DNA of 64,000 nt, from assembly GCF_020734105.1 (NCBI RefSeq), contig NZ_JAJAFR010000004.1:1-64000 (forward strand), in the 5' to 3' direction. The notes under the pieces are model-generated. The model was not told where the DNA came from and did not search any database. It worked only from the letters and a program-made list of their open reading frames with translations. Made by a program: the position numbers and the translations under genes. Below are positions 44,492 to 53,571 of this stretch, piece after piece; within the stretch, counting starts at the first letter, position 1, and every line of letters begins with the position of its first letter. Source of the stretch: Alkalihalobacillus deserti (GTDB lineage Bacteria > Bacillota > Bacilli > Bacillales > Bacillaceae_D).

Positions 44492-45092
44492 ATGGTTTAC
44501 GTGCAGGAAAAGAAGGTTTTACCCGTGAGGAAATTAAAAATACTTTTTATAAGTCTAGCCATTATTGTGATCTTGTTCTTTAGTTGGAAACTAATTAAAT
44601 CTGATTACGCTTATGTGTCTTATGATTATCAAATTGTGAATGAGTATAGAACAGATTTTGAGGAGCAGATTGCCTATGACTTAATGGGGATTTATCTTTC
44701 TCCTGAAGAAGTTGAAGCACAAAATCCCGCTTATTCCATTCGAACAAATGGTGGTTATAAAGTAAAAGGCTTAATTGGTCTTGAAATAACGGCCCCATAT
44801 CTTCACGACGGGGAGTTGCGGTTGGAAAAGATCAAGAGAAATAACTTGAATTCCGGGCACGTTAATGAAAGGAAAGCTACCAGATCCTTATAACAGTCTA
44901 AAAGCGCTTATTGATAAAGACCTTAGACAAAAAGTGATTCAAACAAATCTTGCCGTTCCTGAATTAAAGGATGTTTACACAGAAGGCGTCGGTCATGAAT
45001 TTCGGGTCGATCGAACTACTGGTTTTACAGAAGAAGACCAGGATGCGTTAATAAAGTACTTAATGATACTGAATTGTCGAAATAAACTGTAA
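44492..45092 (+). pseudogene. Decayed electron-transport (cytochrome-like) membrane protein gene
   Basis: A start at GTG 44525 (AGAAGGT upstream) opens MRKLKILFISLAIIVILFFS, a membrane anchor. The frame reads SIRTNGGYKVKGLIGLEI, TAPYLHDG, and then leaves register; the next frame resumes MKGKLPDPYNSLKALIDKDL to ELKDVYTEGVGHEFRVD and a stop at 45092. Restoring single lost bases near 44813 and near 44852 gives HDGGVAVGKDQEK and LGIPGTLMKGKLPDPY, with an in-frame stop still present between them. Bacillus proteins annotated as electron-transport proteins have these C-terminal blocks after a long haem-binding part, which is missing here. So there is an internal deletion plus frameshifts. Confidence 0.65.
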
Positions 45093-45121
45093 AAAGGACT
45101 CCGTACACAGGTCCTTTTTAC
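45091..45121. terminator. hairpin after the electron-transport pseudogene
   Basis: AAAAAGGACT / AGGTCCTTTTT with T tail. Confidence 0.7.
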
Positions 45122-45131
45122 CTGTTCATAT

Positions 45132-45264
45132 TGTGTATAACATTGTGGATAAAAAAACTATCCACAGAATAAAACAGTGAATTTGCAATGATTTTGATAT
45201 TTGGACAGAAAAGATATAAATAAACTCAAAATCTGTGGATAATGTGGATATTAATTGTGGATGA
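45132..45264. promoter_or_regulatory. DnaA-box cluster
   Basis: Six 9-mers match the DnaA consensus TTATNCACA on one strand or the other within 133 bp. Perfect: 45132-45140 (TGTGTATAA), 45144-45152 and 45234-45242 (TGTGGATAA). One mismatch: 45158-45166 (CTATCCACA), 45243-45251 (TGTGGATAT) and 45256-45264 (TGTGGATGA). The last two run into the 3' end of ytfP. No dnaA, dnaN or AT-rich unwinding element is nearby, so it is not oriC. It may titrate DnaA or regulate nearby transcription. Confidence 0.75.
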
Positions 45265-46522
45265 CTTGTTCTGCTGCTGATTTTCCGGCGGTATAACCTG
45301 TGGAAAAAGCAACTGTAATGTTATACCCACCTGTATAGCCATGAATATCAAGAACTTCTCCACAGAAAAACAGTCCTTGTTTCTTTTTTGAGTGCATCCT
45401 TTTCGGTTCTATCTCTTTAATCGAAATGCCTCCCCCTGTTACAAAAGCCTTTTCAATTGATAACGTGCCATTCGCCTCTAGAGAGAAATGCTTACATAGA
45501 TTAGCAATTGAACGTAGAACCTCATGCGTAACCGTTGATGCCTGAGCCTGGCTATCTATAGAAAGCTTGTCATAAGCAAAAAGTAAAAAACGTTCTGTAG
45601 CAAAACCTTTTAAAAGATTTTTTAAAGATTTTTTTGGTTCAGCTTTTATTTTAGCTAATAATTGTTGAAATAGAGCTTCTTCTGTTAATGATGGGAAGAG
45701 GTCTATTTCCATTTTAATGGTTTTGGTTTTGAATTTCTTTAAAGCTTTTACCACATATTGACTACAGCGAAGAGCAGCCGGACCAGAAATACCAAAGTGA
45801 GTAAAGATCATATCCCCATCATGAGTTTTTATTTTTTTCCCCTTTGGATCAAAGACGGAAAGTTCAATGTCTCGTAATGATAAGCCTTGCAGTGTTTTCT
45901 CACGGATAAATGTCTCGTTTGATGTGATAGGCACCTCAGTTGGATAAAGCTCTGTAATCGTATGACCGGCTTTTTCTGCCCATGGATAACCATCGCCTGT
46001 GCTGCCGGTGTGCGGCACTGATTTCCCACCAGTTGCGACAATAACACTAGTAGTTGGGAGACGTTCACCGCTTTGTAAAACGACTTCGGACACTGCTTCT
46101 TGATCATAGTTAATTGTTTTAACCGCGGTATTTATACGAATGTCAACTCCTAGTTTCCGGACTTGGTTTAGTAACGTTTCAACGACCGTGGTTGCTTTGT
46201 CATTCACGGGAAACATGCGTCCCCGATCTTCTTCTTTAAGCTGAATACCTAACCCTTCGAAAAATTGAATGATATTTTCGTTATTGAAAACAGAGAAAGG
46301 ACTATGCATGAAGCGACCATTTCCTGGAATGTGAGCGATTAAATCTTGAATTTCCATGCGATTGGTTACATTACAACGTCCACCACCAGAAATGGCTAGC
46401 TTTCGACCGAGTTTATTTCCTTTATCAACAAGAAGCACAGTCGCTCCATGCTCGGCTGCTGCGATCGAAGCCATTAATCCAGAAGGGCCACCACCAATTA
46501 CGATGACGTCATATTTTTTCAT
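45251..46522 (-). CDS. ytfP: HI0933-family flavoprotein YtfP
   Basis: This FAD-binding protein of about 423 residues is related to the BaiN/HI0933 oxidoreductases. The N-terminus has the dinucleotide motif [21 protein letters not shown], followed by [18 protein letters not shown], a family hallmark. [19 protein letters not shown] and the C-terminal [15 protein letters not shown] complete the FAD site. ATG 46522 is placed best relative to GAGGTGA; ATG 46525 and GTG 46531 are in frame. The substrate is not known. Confidence 0.9.
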   Translation of the reverse strand: MKKYDVIVIGGGPSGLMASIAAAEHGATVLLVDKGNKLGRKLAISGGGRCNVTNRMEIQDLIAHIPGNGRFMHSPFSVFNNENIIQFFEGLGIQLKEEDRGRMFPVNDKATTVVETLLNQVRKLGVDIRINTAVKTINYDQEAVSEVVLQSGERLPTTSVIVATGGKSVPHTGSTGDGYPWAEKAGHTITELYPTEVPITSNETFIREKTLQGLSLRDIELSVFDPKGKKIKTHDGDMIFTHFGISGPAALRCSQYVVKALKKFKTKTIKMEIDLFPSLTEEALFQQLLAKIKAEPKKSLKNLLKGFATERFLLFAYDKLSIDSQAQASTVTHEVLRSIANLCKHFSLEANGTLSIEKAFVTGGGISIKEIEPKRMHSKKKQGLFFCGEVLDIHGYTGGYNITVAFSTGYTAGKSAAEQVIHN

Positions 46523-46822
46523 CATTTTCACCTCGAAACAGTATGTGTGCTTTAAAAAGCAAAACGCGATGTATTAACTTTTAATAGCCTAGAACGGCTT
46601 GATTTTGCTTTGAAATATATTAAAAAAGAGGAAATCAGTTTTGGGACGTATGGTACAAGAGTAGCATGTTTGAATGTAAAAAGGAATTTGATAAAACGAG
46701 CAACGAGCATCATACTATGGTAAAATGCAAAAGGAGTTCTAACGGATTAAGGATGCTTATTTTCAGCTTGCACCTTTTTTTTATTCATTAGTCAAGTATC
46801 TATTGAAAGAAGGTATCATGGA

Positions 46823-48457
46823 ATGTCTGATTCAAAGTTAATGCGCGGAACGATGGTGTTAACCGCAGCCACTTTCGCTTCGAAAATACTAGGTCTTATC
46901 TATATATTTCCATTTACAGCAATTGTTGGTCAAACAGGAATAGCTCTATATACATATGGATATTTACCGTACACCTTTTTACTGAGTTTAGCAACGCTTG
47001 GCGTACCACTAGCTGTATCTAAATTTGTATCAAAATACAATGCTTTAGGCGATTATCGCACGGGGCACCGTTTGTTTAAATCAGGCCTTATTGTTATGTC
47101 GATCTCAGGATTTATTGCTTTTTTGCTTTTGTATTTTGCAGCACCGTACCTAGTTCCTCTCATCATTGAAAATCCAACCGAAGAAGGTAATACGTTTGAG
47201 GATATTGTTTTTACGATTCGGATGGTGAGTGTAGCTTTAATCATTGTTCCGGTAATGTCGATCATACGTGGATATTTTCAAGGGTATCAATCAATGGGTC
47301 CGACGGCCGTCTCACAAGTAGTTGAACAAATTGTTCGGATTGTTTTCATTCTTGCCATTACGTATTCGATTGTAGAAGTGATGAATGGAACGATTGGTAT
47401 AGCTGTAGGTTTTGCTACATTTGCAGCTTTTGTAGGGGCTATTGGTGGGCTGGTCGTGTTGTTAACATACTGGTTTAAACGGAAAAAATATATCCATGAG
47501 CAAATTGAACAAAGTAAGGTCGATCATCAATTACCATTAAAGTCTATTTATCGGGAATTAATTAAATATGCGTTACCCCTTTCTTTTGTTGGGCTAGCGA
47601 TCCCTCTTTATCAGCTCATTGATTTGTTTACGTTTAACAAGACGTTAATAGGTTCCATGTTAAGTCAAAAAGAATCTGAAGTTGCTTTTGCTGTCTTTTC
47701 AAATACTGCACATAAGATCATTCTTATTCCAATGGCGCTTGCAACAGCTTTATCGATTACTCTTTTACCAACTATTACAAAATCGTATACAACAAATGAT
47801 AAGCTTTTATTGCAAAAGCAAATTGATCAAACGTATCAACTTATTTTATTTCTAACGATTCCAGCAGCCGTTGGAATGTCAGTTTTAGCCTATCCGGCAT
47901 TTGCTGCTCTTTATGGCATGGACGACTTTGAGATTGGCGGATATATCTTACGTTATTACGCACCAATCACGTTATTCTTTTCGCTTTTTGCTGTAACTGC
48001 CTCGATATTGCAAGGAATGAACAAACAAAAATTCGCTATTATTGCTCTTAGTGTAGGCCTTGGTTTAAAGTTTATTACAAACAGTTGGTTACTTTCAGTA
48101 CTAGGTCCAGTTGGAGGCGTGCTAGCTACCTATATTGGTTATCTCTCATCAATCGTGATTACGGTTTGGGCGATTGGAAAGTTTGCTGAATTTAATTACA
48201 CATTGATTGCTAAGCGAGCCCTCTTAATTAGCATCTTTGCCGCAATCATGGCTGTTGGTGTAAGTGTTGTGAATGCCGGTATGCAAACGTTCCTACCAAT
48301 CACTTCGCAGCTACGTGCGTTTCCAAATTTATTTCTTGGGATCGCAGTTGGTGCAGTTATCTATTTATACCTCGGCTATCGTTCTAATTTGGCAGGGCAA
48401 GTTCTAGGAGCTAGATTTAGGTTTCTTAATAAAAAGAAACACCGTCAAAAGAGTTAG
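46823..48457 (+). CDS. ytgP: MOP-superfamily polysaccharide/lipid flippase YtgP
   Basis: This 544-residue polytopic membrane protein has about fourteen hydrophobic segments in the MurJ/MVF-like (MOP exporter) layout. It starts with GTMVLTAATFASKILGLIYIFP, typical of the B. subtilis group YtgP/SpoVB/YkvU/YabM. B. subtilis Amj and YtgP (MurJ) can each supply lipid II flippase function, so this is a candidate lipid II flippase. AGAAGGT lies 8 bases before the ATG. It sits just upstream of two SEDS polymerase genes, all acting on lipid II. Confidence 0.88.
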   Translation: MSDSKLMRGTMVLTAATFASKILGLIYIFPFTAIVGQTGIALYTYGYLPYTFLLSLATLGVPLAVSKFVSKYNALGDYRTGHRLFKSGLIVMSISGFIAFLLLYFAAPYLVPLIIENPTEEGNTFEDIVFTIRMVSVALIIVPVMSIIRGYFQGYQSMGPTAVSQVVEQIVRIVFILAITYSIVEVMNGTIGIAVGFATFAAFVGAIGGLVVLLTYWFKRKKYIHEQIEQSKVDHQLPLKSIYRELIKYALPLSFVGLAIPLYQLIDLFTFNKTLIGSMLSQKESEVAFAVFSNTAHKIILIPMALATALSITLLPTITKSYTTNDKLLLQKQIDQTYQLILFLTIPAAVGMSVLAYPAFAALYGMDDFEIGGYILRYYAPITLFFSLFAVTASILQGMNKQKFAIIALSVGLGLKFITNSWLLSVLGPVGGVLATYIGYLSSIVITVWAIGKFAEFNYTLIAKRALLISIFAAIMAVGVSVVNAGMQTFLPITSQLRAFPNLFLGIAVGAVIYLYLGYRSNLAGQVLGARFRFLNKKKHRQKS

Positions 48458-48499
48458 AGTCGAGTGATATGGGTTTCGATGAATGGTGAAAGCCTAACT

Positions 48500-48582
48500 T
48501 GAAGAGATGACTTGAAAGAATCAGCAGGTCGGCTCATTGCTTCTAAGAAAAGACCGCTCGATGTTTTTCTTAACTGGTTTGT
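48500..48582. repeat. Dispersed intergenic element, copy G (partial)
   Basis: The segment CAGGTCGGCTCATTGCTTCT followed by AAGAAAAGACCG...TTTTTCTT shares the CTCATTGCTT block and AAGAAAA hairpin seen in copies B and D. It is short and diverged. Confidence 0.4.
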
Positions 48583-48794
48583 GACTACGACTAAAGAGGA
48601 AATACTTTGTAAGTTCGACAAGGGTTGGCACTGAATGCCCCTTTTGCTTACATATGTCGTTTGATATAATAAGGTAGATAAAATGGGAGAGTCATTTTAA
48701 ATTGACTTTAAAGAAGTTTGTATTCGCCATTTACTAGTTAACCATTAAAATAAGATTTAGTGTAACGTTGTTCCAAAAAAGCAAGGGGGGCGCG

Positions 48795-49949
48795 ATGAAG
48801 TATTCATTTCGAAAAGATAACGATTGGTTGCTAATCATCACGACGTTCCTTTTGGCTGCGTTTGGGTTAGTGATGGTATTTAGCTCAAGTTATGCACTAG
48901 GAATTGTAAGGGAAAACCCGGATCCATATGCTTTTATACACAGACAATTTTTATGGTTTGGGTTAGCGACCTTTGCTTATTTTGTTATTATGCATTTTCC
49001 TTATCGATTATATAGAAAAATGTCACCTATAATCATCGTTATGTCACTTATAGCACTTATACTTGTGAAAGTGCCTGGACTTGGAGCTAATATTAACGGT
49101 GCAGAGCGTTGGGTAGATCTTGGTCCTTTAAGAATTCAGCCATCTGAATTTGTGAAACTTGGGATAATTATTTATTTAGCTCAAGTCTATTCTCATAAAC
49201 AAGCTTATATAGATCAATTCATTAAAGGAGTTATGCCGCCTTTAGTTGTAGTCGGTTTTGTTTTTGGCTTAATTATGATGCAACCTGATTTAGGGACAGC
49301 TACGTCCATACTTTTAGTTACATTATTGCTGGTGTTTTTCTCTGGAGCGAAATGGAGGCATTTAATAGGCTTAGCGGCTGTTGGCGTATCTTTATTTATC
49401 GTATTTGCTTTATCAGCACCATACCGTGTTAAGCGATTGACTTCATTTCAAGATCCGTTCGCTGATCCAACTGATACAGGACACCAAGTCATTCAATCAT
49501 ATATTGCGATTGCTCATGGTGGTTTAGGTGGTACGGGTCTCGGCCAAAGTGTTCAGAAGTTATTTTATTTACCAGAGGCACATACAGATTTTATTTTAGC
49601 TGTTGTGGCAGAAGAGTTAGGTCTTTTAGGTGTCTTGTTTGTTTTAGGTGCTCATGCTCTTATTCTAACACGGGGAGTTATGATTGGAACGAAATGTAAA
49701 GATCCATTTGGAAGCTTGCTTGCCTTTGGGATCGTTTTTCAAATCTCCATTCAAATTATTTTTAACGTTGGGGCTGTCACTGGTTTACTTCCAATTACAG
49801 GAATTCCACTTCCGTTGATTAGTAATGGAGGATCATCTTTGTTAATCACACTTATTTCGCTAGCGATCTTAACGAATATATCTCGAAATAACATTCGACA
49901 GAAAAGACAATCAGCATACAAGGAAAACAAACAGCTTTCCGCTTCATAA
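48795..49949 (+). CDS. SEDS-family peptidoglycan glycosyltransferase (FtsW/SpoVE-like), copy 1
   Basis: This 384-residue protein with about ten membrane segments belongs to the SEDS family, which polymerises lipid II into glycan. Motifs are NGAERWVDLGPLRIQPSEFVKL, QPDLGTAT, HTDFILAVVAEELG (catalytic-type Asp) and PLISNGGSSLL, where Asn replaces the usual Tyr of SYGGSS. ATG 48795 follows AGGGGGGCGCG. It lies 180 bp before a second SEDS gene, with repeat copy F between. It is unclear whether it serves division, elongation or sporulation; no class B PBP gene is beside it. Confidence 0.9.
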   Translation: MKYSFRKDNDWLLIITTFLLAAFGLVMVFSSSYALGIVRENPDPYAFIHRQFLWFGLATFAYFVIMHFPYRLYRKMSPIIIVMSLIALILVKVPGLGANINGAERWVDLGPLRIQPSEFVKLGIIIYLAQVYSHKQAYIDQFIKGVMPPLVVVGFVFGLIMMQPDLGTATSILLVTLLLVFFSGAKWRHLIGLAAVGVSLFIVFALSAPYRVKRLTSFQDPFADPTDTGHQVIQSYIAIAHGGLGGTGLGQSVQKLFYLPEAHTDFILAVVAEELGLLGVLFVLGAHALILTRGVMIGTKCKDPFGSLLAFGIVFQISIQIIFNVGAVTGLLPITGIPLPLISNGGSSLLITLISLAILTNISRNNIRQKRQSAYKENKQLSAS

Positions 49950-49950
49950 A

Positions 49951-50095
49951 AGAGGTAGTTCAAAAAGGTTGGCTTTTACCTTTTTGAACTACCTCTAAGC
50001 AATGAGCGGAGCCGCTGCAATGTTTTAAGCCAACTATGAGCGGTCTTCTCATAGTAGGCGCGTAGCGTGCGAAGCCATTGCCACTGCTTGAAGAA
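49951..50095. repeat. Dispersed intergenic element, copy F
   Basis: The element begins 2 bases after the stop of SEDS copy 1 with a perfect 19 bp hairpin (49951-49969 / 49978-49996), then GCAATGAGCGGAGCCGCTGC, AATGTTTTAAG, CTATGAGCGGTCTTCTCATA, GCGCGTAGCGTGCGAAGCCA and TTGCCACTGCTT. It is in the opposite orientation to copies D and E. The hairpin likely serves as terminator of the upstream gene. Confidence 0.75.
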
Positions 50096-50130
50096 TAAGA
50101 GAAAACACGTAAATATAGATGGAGGCCACA

Positions 50131-51315
50131 ATGGAAGAACGAAAAACGGGCTTTCAACAGATTGATTACACGTTACTCTTTCTGTTGTTTGTGCTCATGT
50201 GCTTTAGCTTATTAGCAATTTATAGTGGGTCTGGTCAATATTTTAGTGATGACCCAACTTACTATGTAAAGCGGCAAATTGTCTGGTTTGTTGTCGGTAT
50301 TATCGTAATGGTGAGTATCATGATACTTGATTATGATCTGTTTAAAAACTTCTCCATTCCTTTTTACGGAATGGGAGTTACGCTGTTATTGCTTGTTGCG
50401 TATTCTCCATTAGGGGTGTTTCGCAATGGATCACAACGGTGGCTTGATGTGGGATCTATGGAGATCCAACCATCTGAATTTATGAAAATATTCTTAATTG
50501 TAGCTTTAGCTCATATGTTATATCGAGTAACGGTTAACAAAGGCACAAAAGACCTCAAGTCTGATTTGATCATTGTCGCAAAGGTTTGTGCCATTGGGTT
50601 ACCACCGTTTTTCTTAATTTTGACACAACCAGATTTAGGAACAGCGCTTGTTATTGCGAGTATTATGGCAACGATGTTGTTAATGTCAGGTGTCGCTTGG
50701 AGGATCCTTACTGTTCTAGGTTTGGGTGCAGTTGGTGGAATCTTGACACTTATTTATTTTCATAACTACAATTTTAAATTATTCACACTATTTATTGAAC
50801 CGCATCAGCTTGAGCGAATTTATGGGTGGCTAGATCCTTATGAGCATCAAGGGACGTACGGGTATCAGCTAGTTAATGCAATGAGAGGAATTGGATCAGG
50901 TCAATTATATGGCAGTGGATTTATGAATGGAATTCAGACACAAAGTGATCGGATTCCTGAAATTCATACTGATTTTATATTTACAGTGATTGGGGAAGAG
51001 TTCGGTTTCCTCGGAGCAACGATTTTAATCGTAACCTACTTTCTATTATTTTACCGAATGGTCATTATTGCTTTGACTTGCAATAATTTATTTGGAACCT
51101 ATTTGGTTTCAGGTGTGATTGGATTGCTTGTGTTCCAAGTGTTTCAAAATGTCGCAATGACCATTGGATTAATGCCGATAACAGGTTTAGCTCTTCCATT
51201 CATTAGCTATGGGGGAAGCGCGCTTTTAACGAATATGATTGCGATTGGCATCGTATTAAATGTAAATATACGAACAAGACATTATATGTTTGAGACCAAA
51301 GAATCAAGTATGTAA
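50131..51315 (+). CDS. SEDS-family peptidoglycan glycosyltransferase (RodA-like), copy 2
   Basis: This 394-residue membrane protein has NGSQRWLDVGSMEIQPSEFMKI, TQPDLGTALVIASI, RIPEIHTDFIFTVIGEEFG and LPFISYGGSALL, all canonical. The HTDFIF and 'LERIYGWLDPYEHQGTYGYQ' type loop fit RodA-like proteins of Bacillus. ATG 50131 is set by GGAGG 5 bases upstream. It is closely similar in plan to copy 1 and probably arose by an old duplication. It likely elongates lateral-wall glycan strands, but that is inference. Confidence 0.9.
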   Translation: MEERKTGFQQIDYTLLFLLFVLMCFSLLAIYSGSGQYFSDDPTYYVKRQIVWFVVGIIVMVSIMILDYDLFKNFSIPFYGMGVTLLLLVAYSPLGVFRNGSQRWLDVGSMEIQPSEFMKIFLIVALAHMLYRVTVNKGTKDLKSDLIIVAKVCAIGLPPFFLILTQPDLGTALVIASIMATMLLMSGVAWRILTVLGLGAVGGILTLIYFHNYNFKLFTLFIEPHQLERIYGWLDPYEHQGTYGYQLVNAMRGIGSGQLYGSGFMNGIQTQSDRIPEIHTDFIFTVIGEEFGFLGATILIVTYFLLFYRMVIIALTCNNLFGTYLVSGVIGLLVFQVFQNVAMTIGLMPITGLALPFISYGGSALLTNMIAIGIVLNVNIRTRHYMFETKESSM

Positions 51316-51385
51316 GAGTTGCTAATCAATGATTATCAGCTCTTTTTTCTCTTTTGGGCTTGACTACAATAGAGGAGGCCGATAT

Positions 51386-52075
51386 ATGAAGTTGATTGTA
51401 GGGTCTGGACGACTTGCTAGTATGTTGTTGGCGTTATTGAGAAAAAATAATCAGATATTCTTATACGGTAGAAATCAAGAGACGGTTACTAAATTACTGG
51501 AAGAATTTCCTTATGTTAAAAGAGGAGATAAAGAAGTATTTTCTCAAGTTAAAGATGTGTTTCTGTGTTTGCCCCCTGGTGCATATGAGTCATTCCTAAC
51601 GTCTAATAAGAACCTTTTTTCTAGCGACGTTACCTTTTTTCACATGGCTACTGCGTTTCAAGAAAAGGATGTAAAAGAGATTGTTGGGGGCAAACGAGTT
51701 ATTCCTTTAAAATTGGCAGGTCATGCTGCAGTTGTAAAAAAAGAGCGAAAAGGAGTGTTTGTCATTCCGGAACATGTTCGACATGAGCGAGAAAACATTA
51801 TAAAATGGTTTCCTACTATGAATGTTGAGGTTGCACCTGAAGAGGACGTACTTCTCGCAAATCAGTTAGGGACAGAAGCTGCCATTACTATGGTGTTAAA
51901 TCTTAAAGAAACATTAAAACAGCATGATATTTCACCACTAATTGCAAAACAGACTATCAATCAAACCGTACAAGGTGTGATCACAGGTTATCAAACAAAT
52001 GATTTAGGTGAATTTGCTAAAAAAATAGTAGAGCAGTTGAAAGAGAAAGGTGACAAGTCTAATGAGGATGGATAA
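51386..52075 (+). CDS. NAD(P)-binding protein, ProC/KARI-like Rossmann fold
   Basis: This 229-residue cytosolic protein starts MKLIVGSGRLASMLLALLRK, a short nucleotide-binding loop G-S-G-R-L-A, then IFLYGRNQETV. VKDVFLCLPPGAYESFL and a C-terminal helical part resemble pyrroline-5-carboxylate reductase-like proteins without the catalytic details. ATG 51386 follows GGAGGCCGATAT. It overlaps ytzG by 14 bases, so the two are translationally coupled. Function not recognised. Confidence 0.7.
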   Translation: MKLIVGSGRLASMLLALLRKNNQIFLYGRNQETVTKLLEEFPYVKRGDKEVFSQVKDVFLCLPPGAYESFLTSNKNLFSSDVTFFHMATAFQEKDVKEIVGGKRVIPLKLAGHAAVVKKERKGVFVIPEHVRHERENIIKWFPTMNVEVAPEEDVLLANQLGTEAAITMVLNLKETLKQHDISPLIAKQTINQTVQGVITGYQTNDLGEFAKKIVEQLKEKGDKSNEDG

Positions 52076-52772
52076 GCTATTAGCCAATATGGGTTTTGGT
52101 ACAAGAAAAGATGTAAAGAAACTAATGAAATCTGGTGGGGTTCACGTAAATGGAGAAATTGTTAAAGAGGGCAAGGTTCATGTTGATCCTGATCAAGATT
52201 TAGTAACTGTTTTTGGAGAAGAAGTAAAATATAAATCTCATATTTATTTAATGATGAATAAACCACAAGGAGTCATTTCGGCAACAGAAGATAGTGAGCA
52301 TGAGACGGTTATTGATCTCATTCTTTATGAGCATGCGATGTATGAACCATTTCCAGTCGGTCGACTAGACAAAGATACAGAAGGTTTTTTGCTCATTACA
52401 AATGATGGTCAATTTTCACATGCTCTTATGTCTCCTAAGAGGCATGTACCGAAAACATATGTTGCAACAGTAAGAGGAAAGGTGATAGAAGAAGACGTAG
52501 AAATGTTCAAGCGTGGAGTGACGTTAGACGATGGATATGAAACGAAGCCTGCTCAGTTAATTATATTAAAACAAGGTGAGATATCTGAGATAGAACTTAC
52601 TATTACAGAGGGGAAATATCATCAAGTGAAACGTATGTTTGAAGCCGTGGATAAAAAAGTTCTAACGTTAAAGAGAACAAAAATAGGCAATTTAACTCTA
52701 GATCCCGAGCTTGAATTAGGAACATACAGGGAATTAACAGCAAAGGAAATAGAATTACTTCTAGCAAAGTAA
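52062..52772 (+). CDS. ytzG: RsuA/RluB-family pseudouridine synthase YtzG
   Basis: This 236-residue RNA-modifying enzyme has an N-terminal S4 domain (MRMDKLLANMGFGTRKDVKK, then VHVNGEIVKEG) and a catalytic domain with the aspartate motif PVGRLDKDTEGFLLITNDG, YVATVRG and EGKYHQVKRMF. This is the RsuA/RluB/RluE group that converts a specific uridine in rRNA to pseudouridine. ATG 52062 has AAAGGTGAC 8 bases upstream. The target base cannot be set from sequence alone. Confidence 0.92.
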   Translation: MRMDKLLANMGFGTRKDVKKLMKSGGVHVNGEIVKEGKVHVDPDQDLVTVFGEEVKYKSHIYLMMNKPQGVISATEDSEHETVIDLILYEHAMYEPFPVGRLDKDTEGFLLITNDGQFSHALMSPKRHVPKTYVATVRGKVIEEDVEMFKRGVTLDDGYETKPAQLIILKQGEISEIELTITEGKYHQVKRMFEAVDKKVLTLKRTKIGNLTLDPELELGTYRELTAKEIELLLAK

Positions 52773-52987
52773 GGGGAATGAGGCTTAAAGTAATTAGTGA
52801 ATTGTTTGAATCCTCATGAATCATTGTTGAACGAAGACCACTTTAAACTTTAATAAGGAAATTACTCATTGAAGTCAGAAATAAAATCAAAAGTGCCAGT
52901 TCAAGTAGCTAATAGATCTAATCTCGTATCTCAAAAAAGTTGAAAAATTCATTATAGTTTTAAACGGGAAATTAGGCATCATCTTTT

Positions 52988-53045
52988 AAAAAAAGGTGAC
53001 TTAGGAATATCTCAAAAGTGAGATAGCTCTTAGTCACCTTTTTCT
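52988..53045. terminator. bidirectional terminator between ytzG and ytzE
   Basis: AAAAAAGGTGACTTAG pairs with TAGTCACCTTTTTC, with a smaller inner hairpin (ATATCTC / GAGATAG), and T-rich flank. Confidence 0.8.
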
Positions 53046-53060
53046 TTTAATATAGATTCG

Positions 53061-53279
53061 TTAAGATACTCGAGTTTTCTTCTTCGTTACGCTCCACTTG
53101 CCACGTGCGGGACTTGCAACGAGATTGTTGTATTCCAATACATTAAGGTCACGTTGAATGGTCCGTTGGGTGATGCCGAATTCTTCAACTAACTCATTCG
53201 TGGTGACGGTCCCCCTTTGTTTAATGTAAAGGTAGATAGACTTGATACGAGTCAGCATACGATCAGTTGAAGTTTTCAA
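53061..53279 (-). CDS. ytzE: DeoR-type helix-turn-helix regulator YtzE
   Basis: This 72-residue protein consists of a DeoR-family winged helix-turn-helix only (TNELVEEFGITQRTIQRDLN, VLEYNNLV), without the sugar-binding domain, as in B. subtilis YtzE. Its targets are not known. The start ATG is preceded by AAGGAGTGG on the minus strand. It is divergent from pepV across 292 bp. Confidence 0.85.
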   Translation of the reverse strand: MKTSTDRMLTRIKSIYLYIKQRGTVTTNELVEEFGITQRTIQRDLNVLEYNNLVASPARGKWSVTKKKTRVS

Positions 53280-53571
53280 AAAACCACTCCTTATTCATAA
53301 TCATGACTTGATTAGTAGAGTCTATGTAATGACATGTTTAATGATGCATGACATCACTGATGTTTTGGAAAATTCTGACTAATGAGCTATAGGGGAGATG
53401 ACCGTTACAGTGCCTTCGTGTTTGCTTTTTAAAAATAGTCACTGTAAAGTTGAAAAGGGTCCCTGTGGCAAATGAATCATCATTCCCTTAATGTTTCCAT
53501 TTTACAATAATTCGTTCAACTATGCAAAATGTTGTACGATTATATTTCGTAATTATAAGAGGTGGTAAAGA

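Noticed and set aside
45132..45264. Chromosomal replication origin
   Set aside because: There are DnaA boxes but no dnaA/dnaN genes and no AT-rich unwinding region with DnaA-trio repeats; neighbours are ytfP and a pseudogene.
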